Assembly (NCBI GenBank): GCA_021732785.1
Contig: JAKFUG010000017.1
Span: 115,352 to 179,351, forward strand
From: Planctomycetaceae bacterium
GTDB lineage: Bacteria > Planctomycetota > Planctomycetia > Planctomycetales > Planctomycetaceae
Direction of reading: 5' to 3'
DNA length: 64,000 bases
The first letter of the stretch is position 1, and each line of letters opens with the position of its first letter. The position numbers were made by a program, and so were the translations under genes. Positions 41,321-50,880 of this stretch are shown here, in pieces. A model generated the notes under the pieces. That model did not search any database, was not told the DNA's origin, and saw only the letters and a program-made list of their open reading frames with translations.

Positions 41321-41354
41321 GGGAACCACGAAACACGCTAAAAACGCGAAAGGG
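41321..41354 (+). repeat. left inverted repeat flanking the GxxExxY gene
   Basis: GGGAACCACGAAACACGC... and its imperfect inverted partner at 41760-41793 bracket the GxxExxY gene. The sequence resembles the outer arms of the element at 43942-44437. Confidence 0.75.
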
Positions 41355-41362
41355 TTGTGGGG

Positions 41363-41740
41363 ATGAGCGAAATCGTTCTGCCCGATGAGTCGTATCGCAT
41401 TATGGGAGCGTGTTTCGAGGTCTACCGTGAAATGGGTCCAGGTTTTCTGGAAGCCGTTTATCAAGAATGTCTCGAAATCGAGTTTGCGCTACAGGGGTTG
41501 CCCGCAAGATCGCAAATGGAGTTGCCGTTGCGATACAAGCATCGTCTGTTGAGAAAAGGCTATACCCCGGACTCCATTTGCTACGACGCCATAGTCTTGG
41601 AAATCAAAGCCGTCACGGAGCTAACCGACATCTTTCGTGCTCAGGTGCTCAATTATCTGAAAGCAACAAACATGCAACTCGGCCTCCTGGTGAATTTCAA
41701 CCATCACCCCAAACTGCAATACGAGCGGATCGTGAATTGA
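41363..41740 (+). CDS. GxxExxY family protein
   Basis: A 125-residue protein starting at ATG 41363 (MSEIVLPDESYRIMGACF; a GTG two codons earlier is in frame). It carries the signature G-F-L-E-A-V-Y in GPGFLEAVYQECLEIEFAL, and IVLEIKAVTELTDIFRAQVLNYLKAT, where VLEIKAV matches the ExK-type core of the PD-(D/E)xK nuclease-like fold. The family is short, multi-copy in planctomycetes and Verrucomicrobia, and of unknown role. Here it interrupts the gltB-gltD pair and is bounded by inverted repeats, so it looks like an inserted cassette rather than part of the nitrogen operon. Confidence 0.9.
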   Translation: MSEIVLPDESYRIMGACFEVYREMGPGFLEAVYQECLEIEFALQGLPARSQMELPLRYKHRLLRKGYTPDSICYDAIVLEIKAVTELTDIFRAQVLNYLKATNMQLGLLVNFNHHPKLQYERIVN

Positions 41741-41759
41741 CCTCTTCCGCTGGCCTTTT

Positions 41760-41793
41760 CCCTTTTCGCCTTTTTCGTGCCTTTCGTGGTTCC
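41760..41793 (+). repeat. right inverted repeat flanking the GxxExxY gene
   Basis: ...CTTTCGTGGTTCCC ends the cassette; it is the imperfect complement of 41321-41354. Confidence 0.75.
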
Positions 41794-41821
41794 CTCCTCG
41801 CATCGAATGTGATTTTGCATC

Positions 41822-43348
<1,527 letters not shown>

Positions 43349-43430
43349 TTCCTTGCTGGAGAACTTGTAACGTCGGAAGGCATTCTCAATTATGGGAGTC
43401 CACAGAATCCGTTGAAGCCCCGGAACGTGC

Positions 43431-43459
43431 TTGACGATACAGCGGGGGGCTACTACGAT
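43431..43459 (+). promoter_or_regulatory. promoter of the ferredoxin gene
   Basis: TTGACG (43431-43436) and TACGAT (43454-43459) are exactly 17 bases apart, 115 bases before the ferredoxin ATG, so the gene has its own promoter distinct from gltBD. Confidence 0.6.
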
Positions 43460-43574
43460 TCGGTGAAATCGGTGGAAGTCTGCTAAGACTTTTCCGGTTC
43501 GACAAGATGGTGCTTTCGGTGTCCCGTATTCGCCGAGGCAGTCCCTTGGGCAATTCAGCTAGGCGAGAGTTGGC

Positions 43575-43862
43575 ATGACGCACGTCGTCGCAGAACCGTG
43601 TTTCAACTGCAAGTACACCGATTGCGTGACCGTTTGCCCGGTCGAATGCTTCTACGAGGGGGAAGCGATGCTCTTCATCCATCCGGATGAGTGCATCGAC
43701 TGCGAAGCGTGCGTGCCGGAATGCCCGCCCCTCGCGATCTTCCACCAGGACAATCTGCCGGAACAGTGGGCCGACTACACCGCGCTGAACGCGGAAATGG
43801 CCCCGAATTGCCCGGTCATCACCGAACGCCACGACCCCATGGGTCCGCCGATCCACAAGTAA
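43575..43862 (+). CDS. fdxA: 7Fe-type ferredoxin
   Basis: The 95-residue ferredoxin carries an N-terminal cluster site ([20 protein letters not shown]) with Cys9, Cys17, Cys21 and Cys25, and a standard [12 protein letters not shown] site. The extra Cys12 lies inside the long first spacer. This is the FdxA/7Fe (3Fe-4S plus 4Fe-4S) type of about 100 residues, with the usual C-terminal helix ([23 protein letters not shown]). It is a soluble low-potential electron carrier. Proximity to gltD suggests, but does not prove, a shared electron route. Confidence 0.93.
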   Translation: MTHVVAEPCFNCKYTDCVTVCPVECFYEGEAMLFIHPDECIDCEACVPECPPLAIFHQDNLPEQWADYTALNAEMAPNCPVITERHDPMGPPIHK

Positions 43863-43896
43863 CCGGGATCGCTGCGTTCGTTCATCGCACACTCGC

Positions 43897-43930
43897 AAGG
43901 CCGAGTCGGATCAGCGTCCGACTCGGCCTT
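43897..43930 (+). terminator. hairpin after the ferredoxin gene
   Basis: A perfect 14-bp stem (AAGGCCGAGTCGGA with its complement) and a six-base loop lie 35 bp past the stop codon. No T-run follows, so it may work as a stabilising or Rho-assisted structure. Confidence 0.7.
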
Positions 43931-43941
43931 GCTGCGCTCGA

Positions 43942-44437
43942 AGAGAAGAGTTTTAGCCACAAAAAGGCACAGAAGTCACAGAAAGTAATAGAGACCGTGA
44001 AGCCCAGCCATTGCCATGGCTGGGTTGTTTCTTTTCGTCAGCGTTTGAACCTGCGAAGTGTTCAGAGAGAGTTTCGCTGCTCACATCCCCAAAAGAAGAA
44101 ACACACCGAATCCGATAGCGATCAACAGAATCGATGTTCCCAACAAGCGATAGTTTGTCGATTGGGAATGATCGCGAGCGGGATCGCCACTTCGACCAGC
44201 AAAAAACCGGGCAAAGACCAGATAGATCAGGCCTACTGCACCAAAGCTGAGTATGCTGCCCCAATGGTCGTTCATGTAGCCATCTCGTTTGCCACTAATC
44301 CCTCAGTCTAAACAAGCATTCGTATCCTGAACAAGAATCATTCTCTCGGAAAACAAAACAACCCAGCCATGGCAATGGCTGGGCGTCTTGCTCTCCCTTT
44401 TGTGTCTTCTGTGCCTCTTGTGGCTAAAATCTCTTCG
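43942..44437 (+). repeat. nested inverted-repeat cassette around a small membrane gene
   Basis: Outer arms (TTTTAGCCACAAAAAGGCAC near 43951 and GTGCCTCTTGTGGCTAAAAT near 44411) and inner arms (AGCCCAGCCATTGCCATGGC near 44001; CCAGCCATGGCAATGGCTGGG at 44363-44383) are inverted copies around the gene at 44081-44275. No transposase is present. Confidence 0.8.
44081..44275 (-). CDS. 64-residue two-pass membrane protein
   Basis: ATG 44275 opens a short frame coding for two hydrophobic segments, SILSFGAVGLIYLVFARFFA at residues 7-26 and YRLLGTSILLIAIGFGVFLL near the C-terminus, joined by a polar loop (GRSGDPARDHSQSTN). Its base composition is lower in GC than its neighbours. It is the only gene in the cassette bounded by inverted repeats. 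No family is recognised; the clear hydrophobicity pattern makes it more than a chance frame. Confidence 0.55.
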   Translation of the reverse strand: MNDHWGSILSFGAVGLIYLVFARFFAGRSGDPARDHSQSTNYRLLGTSILLIAIGFGVFLLLGM

Positions 44438-44440
44438 TGT

Positions 44441-45280
44441 TTACAACCACAGCTTCACGCGGTCGCGCAGGATCGCGGGCATCTTCTTCATCACGGCTCG
44501 CTCGATCTGGTCCGTCTGATACCGCGTGCTGAAGTGCATGGCGATGATCAGCTCGTTCCTGAACCGCTCGGCCCGCTCCAGAAAATCGTCCAGGTGCATG
44601 TGGCCGAATTTGTGGATCTTTTCCTTGCGGTGTTCCGGCCGGAAGAACGTCAGTTCGGTAAGCAGAATCTGCGCATCAAACAACGGCGGATACCCATCCA
44701 ATCCCGGCGGTGACGTGTCCCCGGTGTAGGCCACCAGTGGCATGCGGGATTCCGCGGTGACATCGACCCCCGACAGTCGCAGGTCGCGAATCTGATCGCC
44801 GCTGAGAGTCTGATATTCCGCCTTCAACTTCTTGCGACGCTGCCACACGCAGTACCCCACCGAGGGCACTGTGTGTGTCGTCTTGAACACCTCGACCACA
44901 TGCTCGCGCGACAGTTCAATCTCCTGTCCCGGTTCGACGCCGATGAGGTTGCACACCATTCGTCCGCGATCGAGTCGCTGCCAGACTTTGAGCAGCTTGT
45001 CGACCCACTCGACGGTCTCCGCGGGGACGTAAATCGTCGGCGGTTCCATCTTCATCATCCGCCGCCGGGCCACAAACACCGGCAGCGCGGCCATGTGATC
45101 GAGATGCGCATGCGTGATGAAAATCGTCGGCGTTCCCATGAATTCCCACGGGCTGCCGCCGAGATCGAAGCCGAGTTTGAGTTCAGGAATCCGCCAGTAA
45201 CTCTGCACCGCCGCGCGCGAGTACCCCTCGATGGTCAGACCTTTGTGATGCAGCGTGTTGAAGGGCAAATTCTGTAACAT
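44441..45280 (-). CDS. RNase Z-like metallo-beta-lactamase fold hydrolase
   Basis: The 279-residue protein starts at ATG 45280. It has the metal site of the beta-lactamase fold: HAHLDH near residue 57, then [15 protein letters not shown] near residue 131 (a tRNase Z-like His-containing loop), the bridging Asp in VAYTGDTS near residue 186, and IAMHFSTRY near residue 246. The sequence HMHLDDF near 228 gives a further His pair. Homologs are annotated as ribonuclease Z or MBL-fold RNA hydrolases; without the flexible exosite arm of true RNase Z the substrate is uncertain. Family firm, tRNA 3' processing unproven. Confidence 0.85.
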   Translation of the reverse strand: MLQNLPFNTLHHKGLTIEGYSRAAVQSYWRIPELKLGFDLGGSPWEFMGTPTIFITHAHLDHMAALPVFVARRRMMKMEPPTIYVPAETVEWVDKLLKVWQRLDRGRMVCNLIGVEPGQEIELSREHVVEVFKTTHTVPSVGYCVWQRRKKLKAEYQTLSGDQIRDLRLSGVDVTAESRMPLVAYTGDTSPPGLDGYPPLFDAQILLTELTFFRPEHRKEKIHKFGHMHLDDFLERAERFRNELIIAMHFSTRYQTDQIERAVMKKMPAILRDRVKLWL

Positions 45281-45291
45281 GATCCCATCTT

Positions 45292-45413
45292 ACTCGTTCC
45301 CATGTTCTGCGTGGGAACGTCTATCTTCGACGCTCTGCGTCGTCTTCGCGCTTTCAAGAAGGCGACGCAGAGCGTCGCGGCCGTGCGTTCCCACGCAGAG
45401 CATGGGAGCGAGT
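45292..45413 (+). repeat. hairpin repeat, family D copy 2
   Basis: Left part GTTCCCATGTTCTGCGTGGG and GACGCTCTGCGTC, right part GACGCAGAGCGTC and GTTCCCACGCAGAGCATGGG, matching the copy at 36511-36664. It separates the hydrolase from the oxidoreductase gene. Confidence 0.85.
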
Positions 45414-45418
45414 CCTTG

Positions 45419-46495
45419 TCACACCTTCACCGCTTTCCCCGACGCAATACTCTTTGCCTCGGCGTGACAAATCTTCAGTGCATCTCGGGCCAGTTCACCC
45501 GACAGCAACGGAGCCGCCACGCCGGTTTTGACGGAATCGACCGCGGTTTGAATCTCCGTCGTGAAGGCCGAGCACCATTCGGTACCGCCCTTCAGTTTCG
45601 GCGACGTAACCTTTCCGCCGGCGATGACCGACAGCGGGCGATCCACACACCACGCCCCGCCGATCGTCCCCGCGGAGTACATCACCGTCGCCTTCTCGAA
45701 GAAGAGTTCGTAACCGTGGGCGAAGTCCAGTCCCGCCGCCGCAATCCCGCCACTCACCGCCGAGACGGACGGCCCCGCGTCATCAAAGACATACTGCGTG
45801 TGGACATGGTTCACGAACCCGTCCTGCAGCAGCCCGCGGGAGAAAACCTGCGTCGGCAGCCCGCACGTCAACCGAATGAAATGGTTGTCGTGAATGTGGA
45901 GGTCGATTCCCCAACCGCCGAGCTTGCGGAAGTCGGACATCTCCGCGGACCACTTCGGCGGGCTGATGACCCGCCGCATGTGAGCCGCGAGCAGCTTGCC
46001 GTACTTGCCGTTGGCCACGCATTCGGCAGCGAATTGAAACTCCGGAAAGAACGGCAGCACCTGGCCGACCATCAGCAGCTTGCCGGACTTTGCCGCCGCA
46101 GTGAGCATCCGATCCGCCGCTTTCGGATCGACGGCGATCGGCTTCTCGACCAGCACATGCTTCCCGGCCTGCAATGCCGCAATGGCGACCGCCTCGTGCT
46201 GATCGTTCGGCAGACAGATATCAATGAGGTCGATATCCGGATCGGCGAGCATCTCCTTCACATTGTCATACGCGCTGATTTTGGAGAGATCGAGTTTCGG
46301 ACCCGCCGGGCCAAAGTTGCCCTGAATAGACGTCCAGTCACCCGAGAGCTTTTCGGGGCTACGGGCACAGATCGCGGTGACGGCGGCCCCTTTCAGCTTG
46401 GAACCGGTCGGTTTCCCCGCCTCGTTGATTTTGGTGCTGGCCGCGAAATGGGTCCACCCCATGAAGCCGATGCCGACGATTCCGATCCGGACCAT
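45419..46495 (-). CDS. Gfo/Idh/MocA family oxidoreductase
   Basis: ATG 46495 (MVRIGIVGIGFMGWTHFAA) with AAGGAA upstream is preferred to an earlier codon. The 358-residue protein has the NAD(P)-binding GIGFMG, the family motif HVLVEKPIAVDPKAADRM near residue 118 (EKP), and the C-terminal domain with WGIDLHIHDNHFIRLTCG near residue 198 where the DxxxHxxD-type catalytic residues lie (DLHIHDNHF). It probably oxidises a sugar or inositol derivative. No sugar transporter or kinase gene is beside it, so the substrate is open. Confidence 0.92.
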   Translation of the reverse strand: MVRIGIVGIGFMGWTHFAASTKINEAGKPTGSKLKGAAVTAICARSPEKLSGDWTSIQGNFGPAGPKLDLSKISAYDNVKEMLADPDIDLIDICLPNDQHEAVAIAALQAGKHVLVEKPIAVDPKAADRMLTAAAKSGKLLMVGQVLPFFPEFQFAAECVANGKYGKLLAAHMRRVISPPKWSAEMSDFRKLGGWGIDLHIHDNHFIRLTCGLPTQVFSRGLLQDGFVNHVHTQYVFDDAGPSVSAVSGGIAAAGLDFAHGYELFFEKATVMYSAGTIGGAWCVDRPLSVIAGGKVTSPKLKGGTEWCSAFTTEIQTAVDSVKTGVAAPLLSGELARDALKICHAEAKSIASGKAVKV

Positions 46496-46519
46496 TTCAG
46501 TTTCCTTAGGTTCCCGCAC

Positions 46520-47133
46520 TGCAACACGGGCCAGCCCACGTGAAAAAACGAAGCGGCAGCACCAACCGCCCGGTCTTGGCAGAAGGCCTGCCAGAATCGT
46601 ACGGCGTCAGCGGAAATGCAACCGAGTCGCCGAGATTGGTCACCAATGCCGCGCTCACTTCACCTTTACCGGGCTTGCTCCGATGATAATGAAGGCATTG
46701 ATTGCGCAGTATTTACGCATTATTCATGTGCCTGTTTTCTGGGCATATCGCAAAGTGAGGTGATTTCTCGGTTCTTTGCCGGCTCCCGCTGCGGGTGATT
46801 TAAATCCGTAACAAATTGTCGTAAATGGGGTTGCGTCGCAAATTGAGCGAGACTGCACGCCGCGTCCGGATGGAATGGGCCTGGGAAAACAATCTTTTCG
46901 GATATCGTGAGTTTTCGCATGGCGCTATAGCTTTTCCAACATGACGGATGTTATCTTTTTGACGCCATTCTCGGTTTGATGACACTTCTCAACGCGATTT
47001 GAGGGACGCCTCGGATTGTGAGTGAAGTCGGGCGGGGAGTGGGCGGCGTCCGGCGCGCATCAACGGAACTTGTCGGGCCAGACGTCGAGTTGCCACAGGG
47101 AAGCATCAGGCACGTCTTACAGGGGTTGGGAAC
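46520..47133. other. 614-bp non-coding region upstream of csrA
   Basis: No convincing gene is seen. The segment about 46680-46985 has noticeably lower GC than its surroundings and only short overlapping frames without recognisable motifs. It may be decayed or foreign DNA, or hold an RNA gene that I cannot identify. Confidence 0.4.
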
Positions 47134-47334
47134 ATGCTCGTTTTGTCACGGAAGCCGGGTGAAAAGATTCTGATCGGTGACAACGTCACGATCACCATTG
47201 TGCGGATTGGACCGAACACCGTTCGGCTGGGGATCGACGCCCCGCGGGACATGAACATTGTCCGCGACGAGCTCACCCACACCGAACGGGTCGGCGACGG
47301 CGCGGAATCCACCGAACCGATTCCGCAAGCCTGA
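47134..47334 (+). CDS. csrA: carbon storage regulator CsrA
   Basis: The 66-residue protein opens with the invariant MLVLSRKPGEKILIGDNVTI and continues TIVRIGPNTVRLGIDAP and DMNIVRDEL, covering all five strands of the CsrA/RsmA fold, including the RNA-binding Arg44-type position (here within IVRDEL). It is a homodimeric RNA-binding post-transcriptional regulator that blocks ribosome sites with GGA motifs. The C-terminal tail is short and Glu/Pro-rich. No flagellar gene or FliW is adjacent. Confidence 0.97.
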   Translation: MLVLSRKPGEKILIGDNVTITIVRIGPNTVRLGIDAPRDMNIVRDELTHTERVGDGAESTEPIPQA

Positions 47335-47597
47335 CCGCCGTCCGTCCGCTTTCCACTCACGCCGGAGATCGCCCTGCCCGATCCCCGGCTTTTTTCGCGC
47401 GCCCGTGATCAAAGCCCATCACGGTCAGAAGTGCAGGCGACGGATGCGCCTTTCTCGCAGTCGACTGGGCGGGGTAAGTGTTGTCGACCCAAAGTGACCG
47501 CCAATGGCGCCCGGCGAATTGGAGAACATTCGTTTCGGACAGTGATCTGAAGGATACCTTTCATCGTTTGTGAGGTAGTGAACAGGGAAACAATCGC

Positions 47598-48233
47598 ATG
47601 AGCACCAAATTTCGAGCAGCAGTGAAATCAACGCTCAATCTGCTGAAAGTGGAACTGACATGGACCGCGATCGGCGTCATGGTTGCATTCTTCGTGCTTT
47701 TGATGCAGTACTACGACCGCCAAATCCCACCCAAGCTCTCTTACTTCGTGATTCGCACAAAGGAGCTCGCTGACACGAGTGACGAAGCAATTACCAGGAT
47801 GACCGTAGGCATTGAGAATCATTCGCGTGTGCCTGCCAGGAATGTTGATATTGCGGTCCGCTCAAATAGGGAACTTAAGATCTACAGTTTGCATTCAACT
47901 CGACGCTCTTCGGACGATGTTCACACTATCATCACCCTAGAGACCGTACCCGCAAATACGACGGCCTATGTTGAAGTTGCAGGTTCTTTGAATCATGGCG
48001 AGGCGCTTGATTTGAGAATTCTTAGACATCGCCCAGAGCACATCCGAGAGGCAGATCAACGCAGGAGTCTCCACCCTCTCGCGACGGGTGTGCAAGATTC
48101 CGGGGATTCCGACGAAAGTATTGCTGTGGCTGGAGTCCACTTTGATTTTGGCAGTGTTGGGAAGGATTCTTCCCGAAGCTACGACGTACTTGATCCGATT
48201 AGTTCTCGCGCTGATGGGGTATCGTCGCGCTAG
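47598..48233 (+). CDS. membrane protein, probably frameshifted near codon 140
   Basis: The frame from ATG 47598 (RBS AGGGAA) gives 211 residues: a membrane segment LTWTAIGVMVAFFVLLMQYY, then a beta-rich region (MTVGIENHSRVPARNVDIAV; TIITLETVPANTTAYVEVAG) like an exported Ig-like fold. From about 48010 the frame changes character, and another frame (about 48016-48414) becomes protein-like: LDIAQSTSERQINAGV then a second hydrophobic run, WLESTLILAVLGRILPEATT and LIRLVLALMGY. A single-base frameshift near 48012 would join the two into a 270-residue protein with a membrane segment at each end. Lower GC than neighbours; function unknown. Confidence 0.55.
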   Translation: MSTKFRAAVKSTLNLLKVELTWTAIGVMVAFFVLLMQYYDRQIPPKLSYFVIRTKELADTSDEAITRMTVGIENHSRVPARNVDIAVRSNRELKIYSLHSTRRSSDDVHTIITLETVPANTTAYVEVAGSLNHGEALDLRILRHRPEHIREADQRRSLHPLATGVQDSGDSDESIAVAGVHFDFGSVGKDSSRSYDVLDPISSRADGVSSR

Positions 48234-48535
48234 AGAGCAATTGGGGACGGGAACTAATACTACATCGCGACGTGGCAGGGGCGAAGTCTTCGCCGCCCCG
48301 GAGGTTGTTTCGAGACGCTCGCTGAAATCAACGATTGTTGCCGAGGAACTGGGTCGTCGAGGATTCCGACGCCAGCCACCCGGCCGCGAGAACTGTTTCG
48401 TGAAACGGCTTTGATCGTAAAAGCCGGTCTCTTCGGAGATTGATGCCTGGGTGCGGACGGGCAGGATGGGTTGTTGCGGCGGCATCGGGAACCGTCGAAA
48501 TTGGTTCCGATGACGTTTCCCTTCACCAGCCTCGA

Positions 48536-49963
48536 TTAACTCGCCCACCACATGTGCGCGCGGCGAACGGTTTCATCGCTCAGATGCTCGTCGCGGCGGA
48601 TGGCTTCCTCCTCGTCGCGACGAGCCTGGCGTTCATCGCCCGCTTTCGCATGAATTTGACTTCGCAAGAGATAGCATTCCGCCCATCGGGGATGGAGGTC
48701 GATGGCACGGTTGATGTCGATGAGTGCGCCCGGGAATTCGCCTAAACGCAGGTAGGCTGCCGCACGAGCCTGATAAGGGGCGGGATCTCGACTCGCGATG
48801 CGCACCGCGCGATGGGCGTCGTCCAGCGCTTTCTCGTACTCGCGCAACGCTACGTAACAACGGGAGCGATACACATAGGGATCGCAGTCCGTGGAACCGT
48901 GTTCGATCGCTTGGGTGGCGTCGGCAATCGACTCCGCGTATCGATCCAGCGTCATCAGGACCATCGCTCGTTTCTGGTAGGCTTCCCAATCGTCGGGTTG
49001 CTGTTCGATGGCCGCCGAATACTGTTCGACGGCGGCTTCGTAATTTCCTTGCGTGGTGAGGAATTCCGCCTGCGAAAAATGCGCGTCTCCCGGCGGCAGT
49101 TTGGATTCGGGGTGATCCTCGGAATCGGCGTCGTCAGCGGTCGCCTCCGGGTTGTCAGCCTCCTGATTGGGGACCGGCTCTTCTCCGCTCGCCGCGAATG
49201 CGTGCGCGGGTAACGGCCGCTGTCGCAGATGGAGTTCGTAGCTCAACAACGAGTGGATATCGGCCCGCAAATATCTCTGCCACGGCGGCGGAATCTCGCC
49301 GCGGACCTCAACATAGCGTGATAAGGCATAGGCGACTTCCGGCATGGTGAGATAGCCCTGTCGGGAGATATTCCAGCCTTCCCAGTTGCCATACCGCCAG
49401 TTCACCGAGCGGAGCGTACTATTAGCCGTGAAAATCCCCAACCCGAAGAAAACGGTGAGCAAATCCGTCAACGGTTCATGGTCCGGTTCCTCGGACGAAT
49501 ACCGGCCATCGGCCAGCAACAGGACATGTCCGACTTCGTGTGCCAGCGTGCTGACAACGGACAGCGCGTCATGAAGATGGCTCTTCTCTAACCAGATGAG
49601 GATTTTCTGATCGGTTGGCTCGTACGCCCCTAGTGCGTAACTGCGATTCGCATAGTTCCATCGGAAACCCGCGGCCACGTCATCAGCCATCTCGCTCTTG
49701 TAAAGCCGCAATTCCAGACGGGAACGCTCGACACCCATGTGATCACAAACGCGATCGAGCAGTCGCTCGGCATCCTCCGGCGATCCCGTGTAAGCTTCGG
49801 GAAAGTCTTCGTGAGACGGTGTTAATAACGGCTCGTGCAGCCGCTCCTCACCAAACTCGTTTTGCAGCCACGTCCACCGTTCATCGATCCACTTCCGCCG
49901 TTCGTCGGTGAGCGGCGATTCGGCATTCGTCCAGCCCATCCACCGTTTCAGCGATTCCCACAT
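48536..49963 (-). CDS. HEVGH zinc-peptidase-like protein with TPR repeats
   Basis: The 475-residue protein has an N-terminal domain with a gluzincin-like site, STLAHEVGHVLLLADGRYSS near residue 138 (HExxH) followed by PDHEPLTDLLTVFFGLGIF carrying acidic residues at the distance expected of a third ligand. An acidic linker (EADNPEATADDADSEDHPES) leads to a C-terminal TPR array, about residues 300-455: FLTTQGNYEAAVEQYSAAIE, RAMVLMTLDRYAESIADATQ, RCYVALREYEKALDDAHRAV, AAAYLRLGEFPGALIDINRA. It follows DUF1854 by 84 bp on the same strand, so it may belong to the cyanophycin cluster. Peptidase activity is inferred. Confidence 0.82.
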   Translation of the reverse strand: MWESLKRWMGWTNAESPLTDERRKWIDERWTWLQNEFGEERLHEPLLTPSHEDFPEAYTGSPEDAERLLDRVCDHMGVERSRLELRLYKSEMADDVAAGFRWNYANRSYALGAYEPTDQKILIWLEKSHLHDALSVVSTLAHEVGHVLLLADGRYSSEEPDHEPLTDLLTVFFGLGIFTANSTLRSVNWRYGNWEGWNISRQGYLTMPEVAYALSRYVEVRGEIPPPWQRYLRADIHSLLSYELHLRQRPLPAHAFAASGEEPVPNQEADNPEATADDADSEDHPESKLPPGDAHFSQAEFLTTQGNYEAAVEQYSAAIEQQPDDWEAYQKRAMVLMTLDRYAESIADATQAIEHGSTDCDPYVYRSRCYVALREYEKALDDAHRAVRIASRDPAPYQARAAAYLRLGEFPGALIDINRAIDLHPRWAECYLLRSQIHAKAGDERQARRDEEEAIRRDEHLSDETVRRAHMWWAS

Positions 49964-50047
49964 TTCATTTCTCGACGATCACGGCGGATTCGTTATGCAG
50001 AACGGTGCCGGGAGCATCTTGGGCTGACGCCAGGACGCTCACCGTCT

Positions 50048-50527
50048 CTACAGCAATCGGCGCAGATGGCGCAGGCTGGTTGGGTCGAGTTGCGTGGTGT
50101 CCGGGATGAGGAAGCGCACGCCGTCGCTGTCGGCGACCAATGCGCCGCGCTGGCCGATCTTGCGGACGTCGTCTTCGCTGTCGATCTTCACGACAGTTTC
50201 GCCACGGTCGGTGATCACGTTCCAGACACACGGCGGCCACGGCCCGGACGACTTCGTAATGCGGGCGATTTTCGGCACGAACTCGCGCTGGGAAAGATCG
50301 CGCTCGAGGATGGTGCGGGCCTCGGGTGATAATGCCGTGAGCGCGGGGATGTTGGCCAACTCGTGGCCGTCCGCTCCCATCAGGGCAATCGCTTCCTGCG
50401 GCGACGTCCACGGAAAACAACGGACCGGCTCGACGTCGGAATGGACGGTCCCATCGGGCATGGTCGCCACCAGCCGGCCCCAGCCATCGTGATGAAATTC
50501 CAAACCGCGATAGTCGATTTCGCTCAT
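50048..50527 (-). CDS. DUF1854 family protein (cyanophycin-associated)
   Basis: The 159-residue protein matches DUF1854: FHHDGWGRLVATMPDGTVHS near residue 11, VRCFPWTSPQEAIALMG near residue 35, SQREFVPKIARI near residue 80, WNVITDRGETVVKIDSEDD near residue 103 and FLIPDTTQLDPTSLRHLRRL at the end. In other bacteria DUF1854 genes occur beside cyanophycin synthetases and a dedicated ABC transporter; here the synthetases are immediately upstream on the same strand but no ABC gene accompanies them. It is a soluble cytoplasmic protein; mechanism unknown. Confidence 0.88.
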   Translation of the reverse strand: MSEIDYRGLEFHHDGWGRLVATMPDGTVHSDVEPVRCFPWTSPQEAIALMGADGHELANIPALTALSPEARTILERDLSQREFVPKIARITKSSGPWPPCVWNVITDRGETVVKIDSEDDVRKIGQRGALVADSDGVRFLIPDTTQLDPTSLRHLRRLL

Positions 50528-50559
50528 GCCGCTATCGTAACAAAGACGGCAACGCCCGC

Positions 50560-50870
50560 CGACCCCGCAGGGGTCACAGACGGTAGCCGGTGGTGGTCCA
50601 GTTTGCCGCCAAAGAGTCGGGGCAGGGGCCCCGTCTCTTCAAACTGTACCGGGTGCAGATCATCATGTTGCACCCCGAAGGGCTGCCAGAAGATCGCGTC
50701 GGACCCTCCTGGCACCCCTCCGGGGTGCAGTTCTTTTCAAATGTTGACCGGGGATATCGCTCGCGCTCAACCCCCGGCGACCGTCTGCGATCCCTTTGGG
50801 ATCAAAGACAGGTGCGCCAGCCAACCGTGGCAATACAAGCATCCCGGCTGCGAAGAAGCAGCCGGGATGC
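50560..50870 (+). repeat. cluster of hairpin repeats between DUF1854 and the synthetase
   Basis: The 353-bp gap (50528-50880) has no gene. It holds a family E arm (50616-50638), arms TGCACCCCGAAGGGCTGCCA (from 50670) and TGGCACCCCTCCGGGGTGCA (to 50729), and a compact hairpin at 50839-50870 (GCATCCCGGCTGC / GCAGCCGGGATGC) resembling the one at 61984-62017. Confidence 0.75.
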
Positions 50871-50880
50871 GGCGTGTCCA

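Noticed and set aside
43942..44437. Insertion sequence
   Set aside because: Inverted repeats are present, but the only gene inside is a 64-residue membrane protein with no transposase motif and no target duplication that I can see.
46680..46985. Small frames in the low-GC region before csrA as a gene
   Set aside because: The frames overlap, are shorter than 70 codons, and carry no ribosome-binding site or motif.
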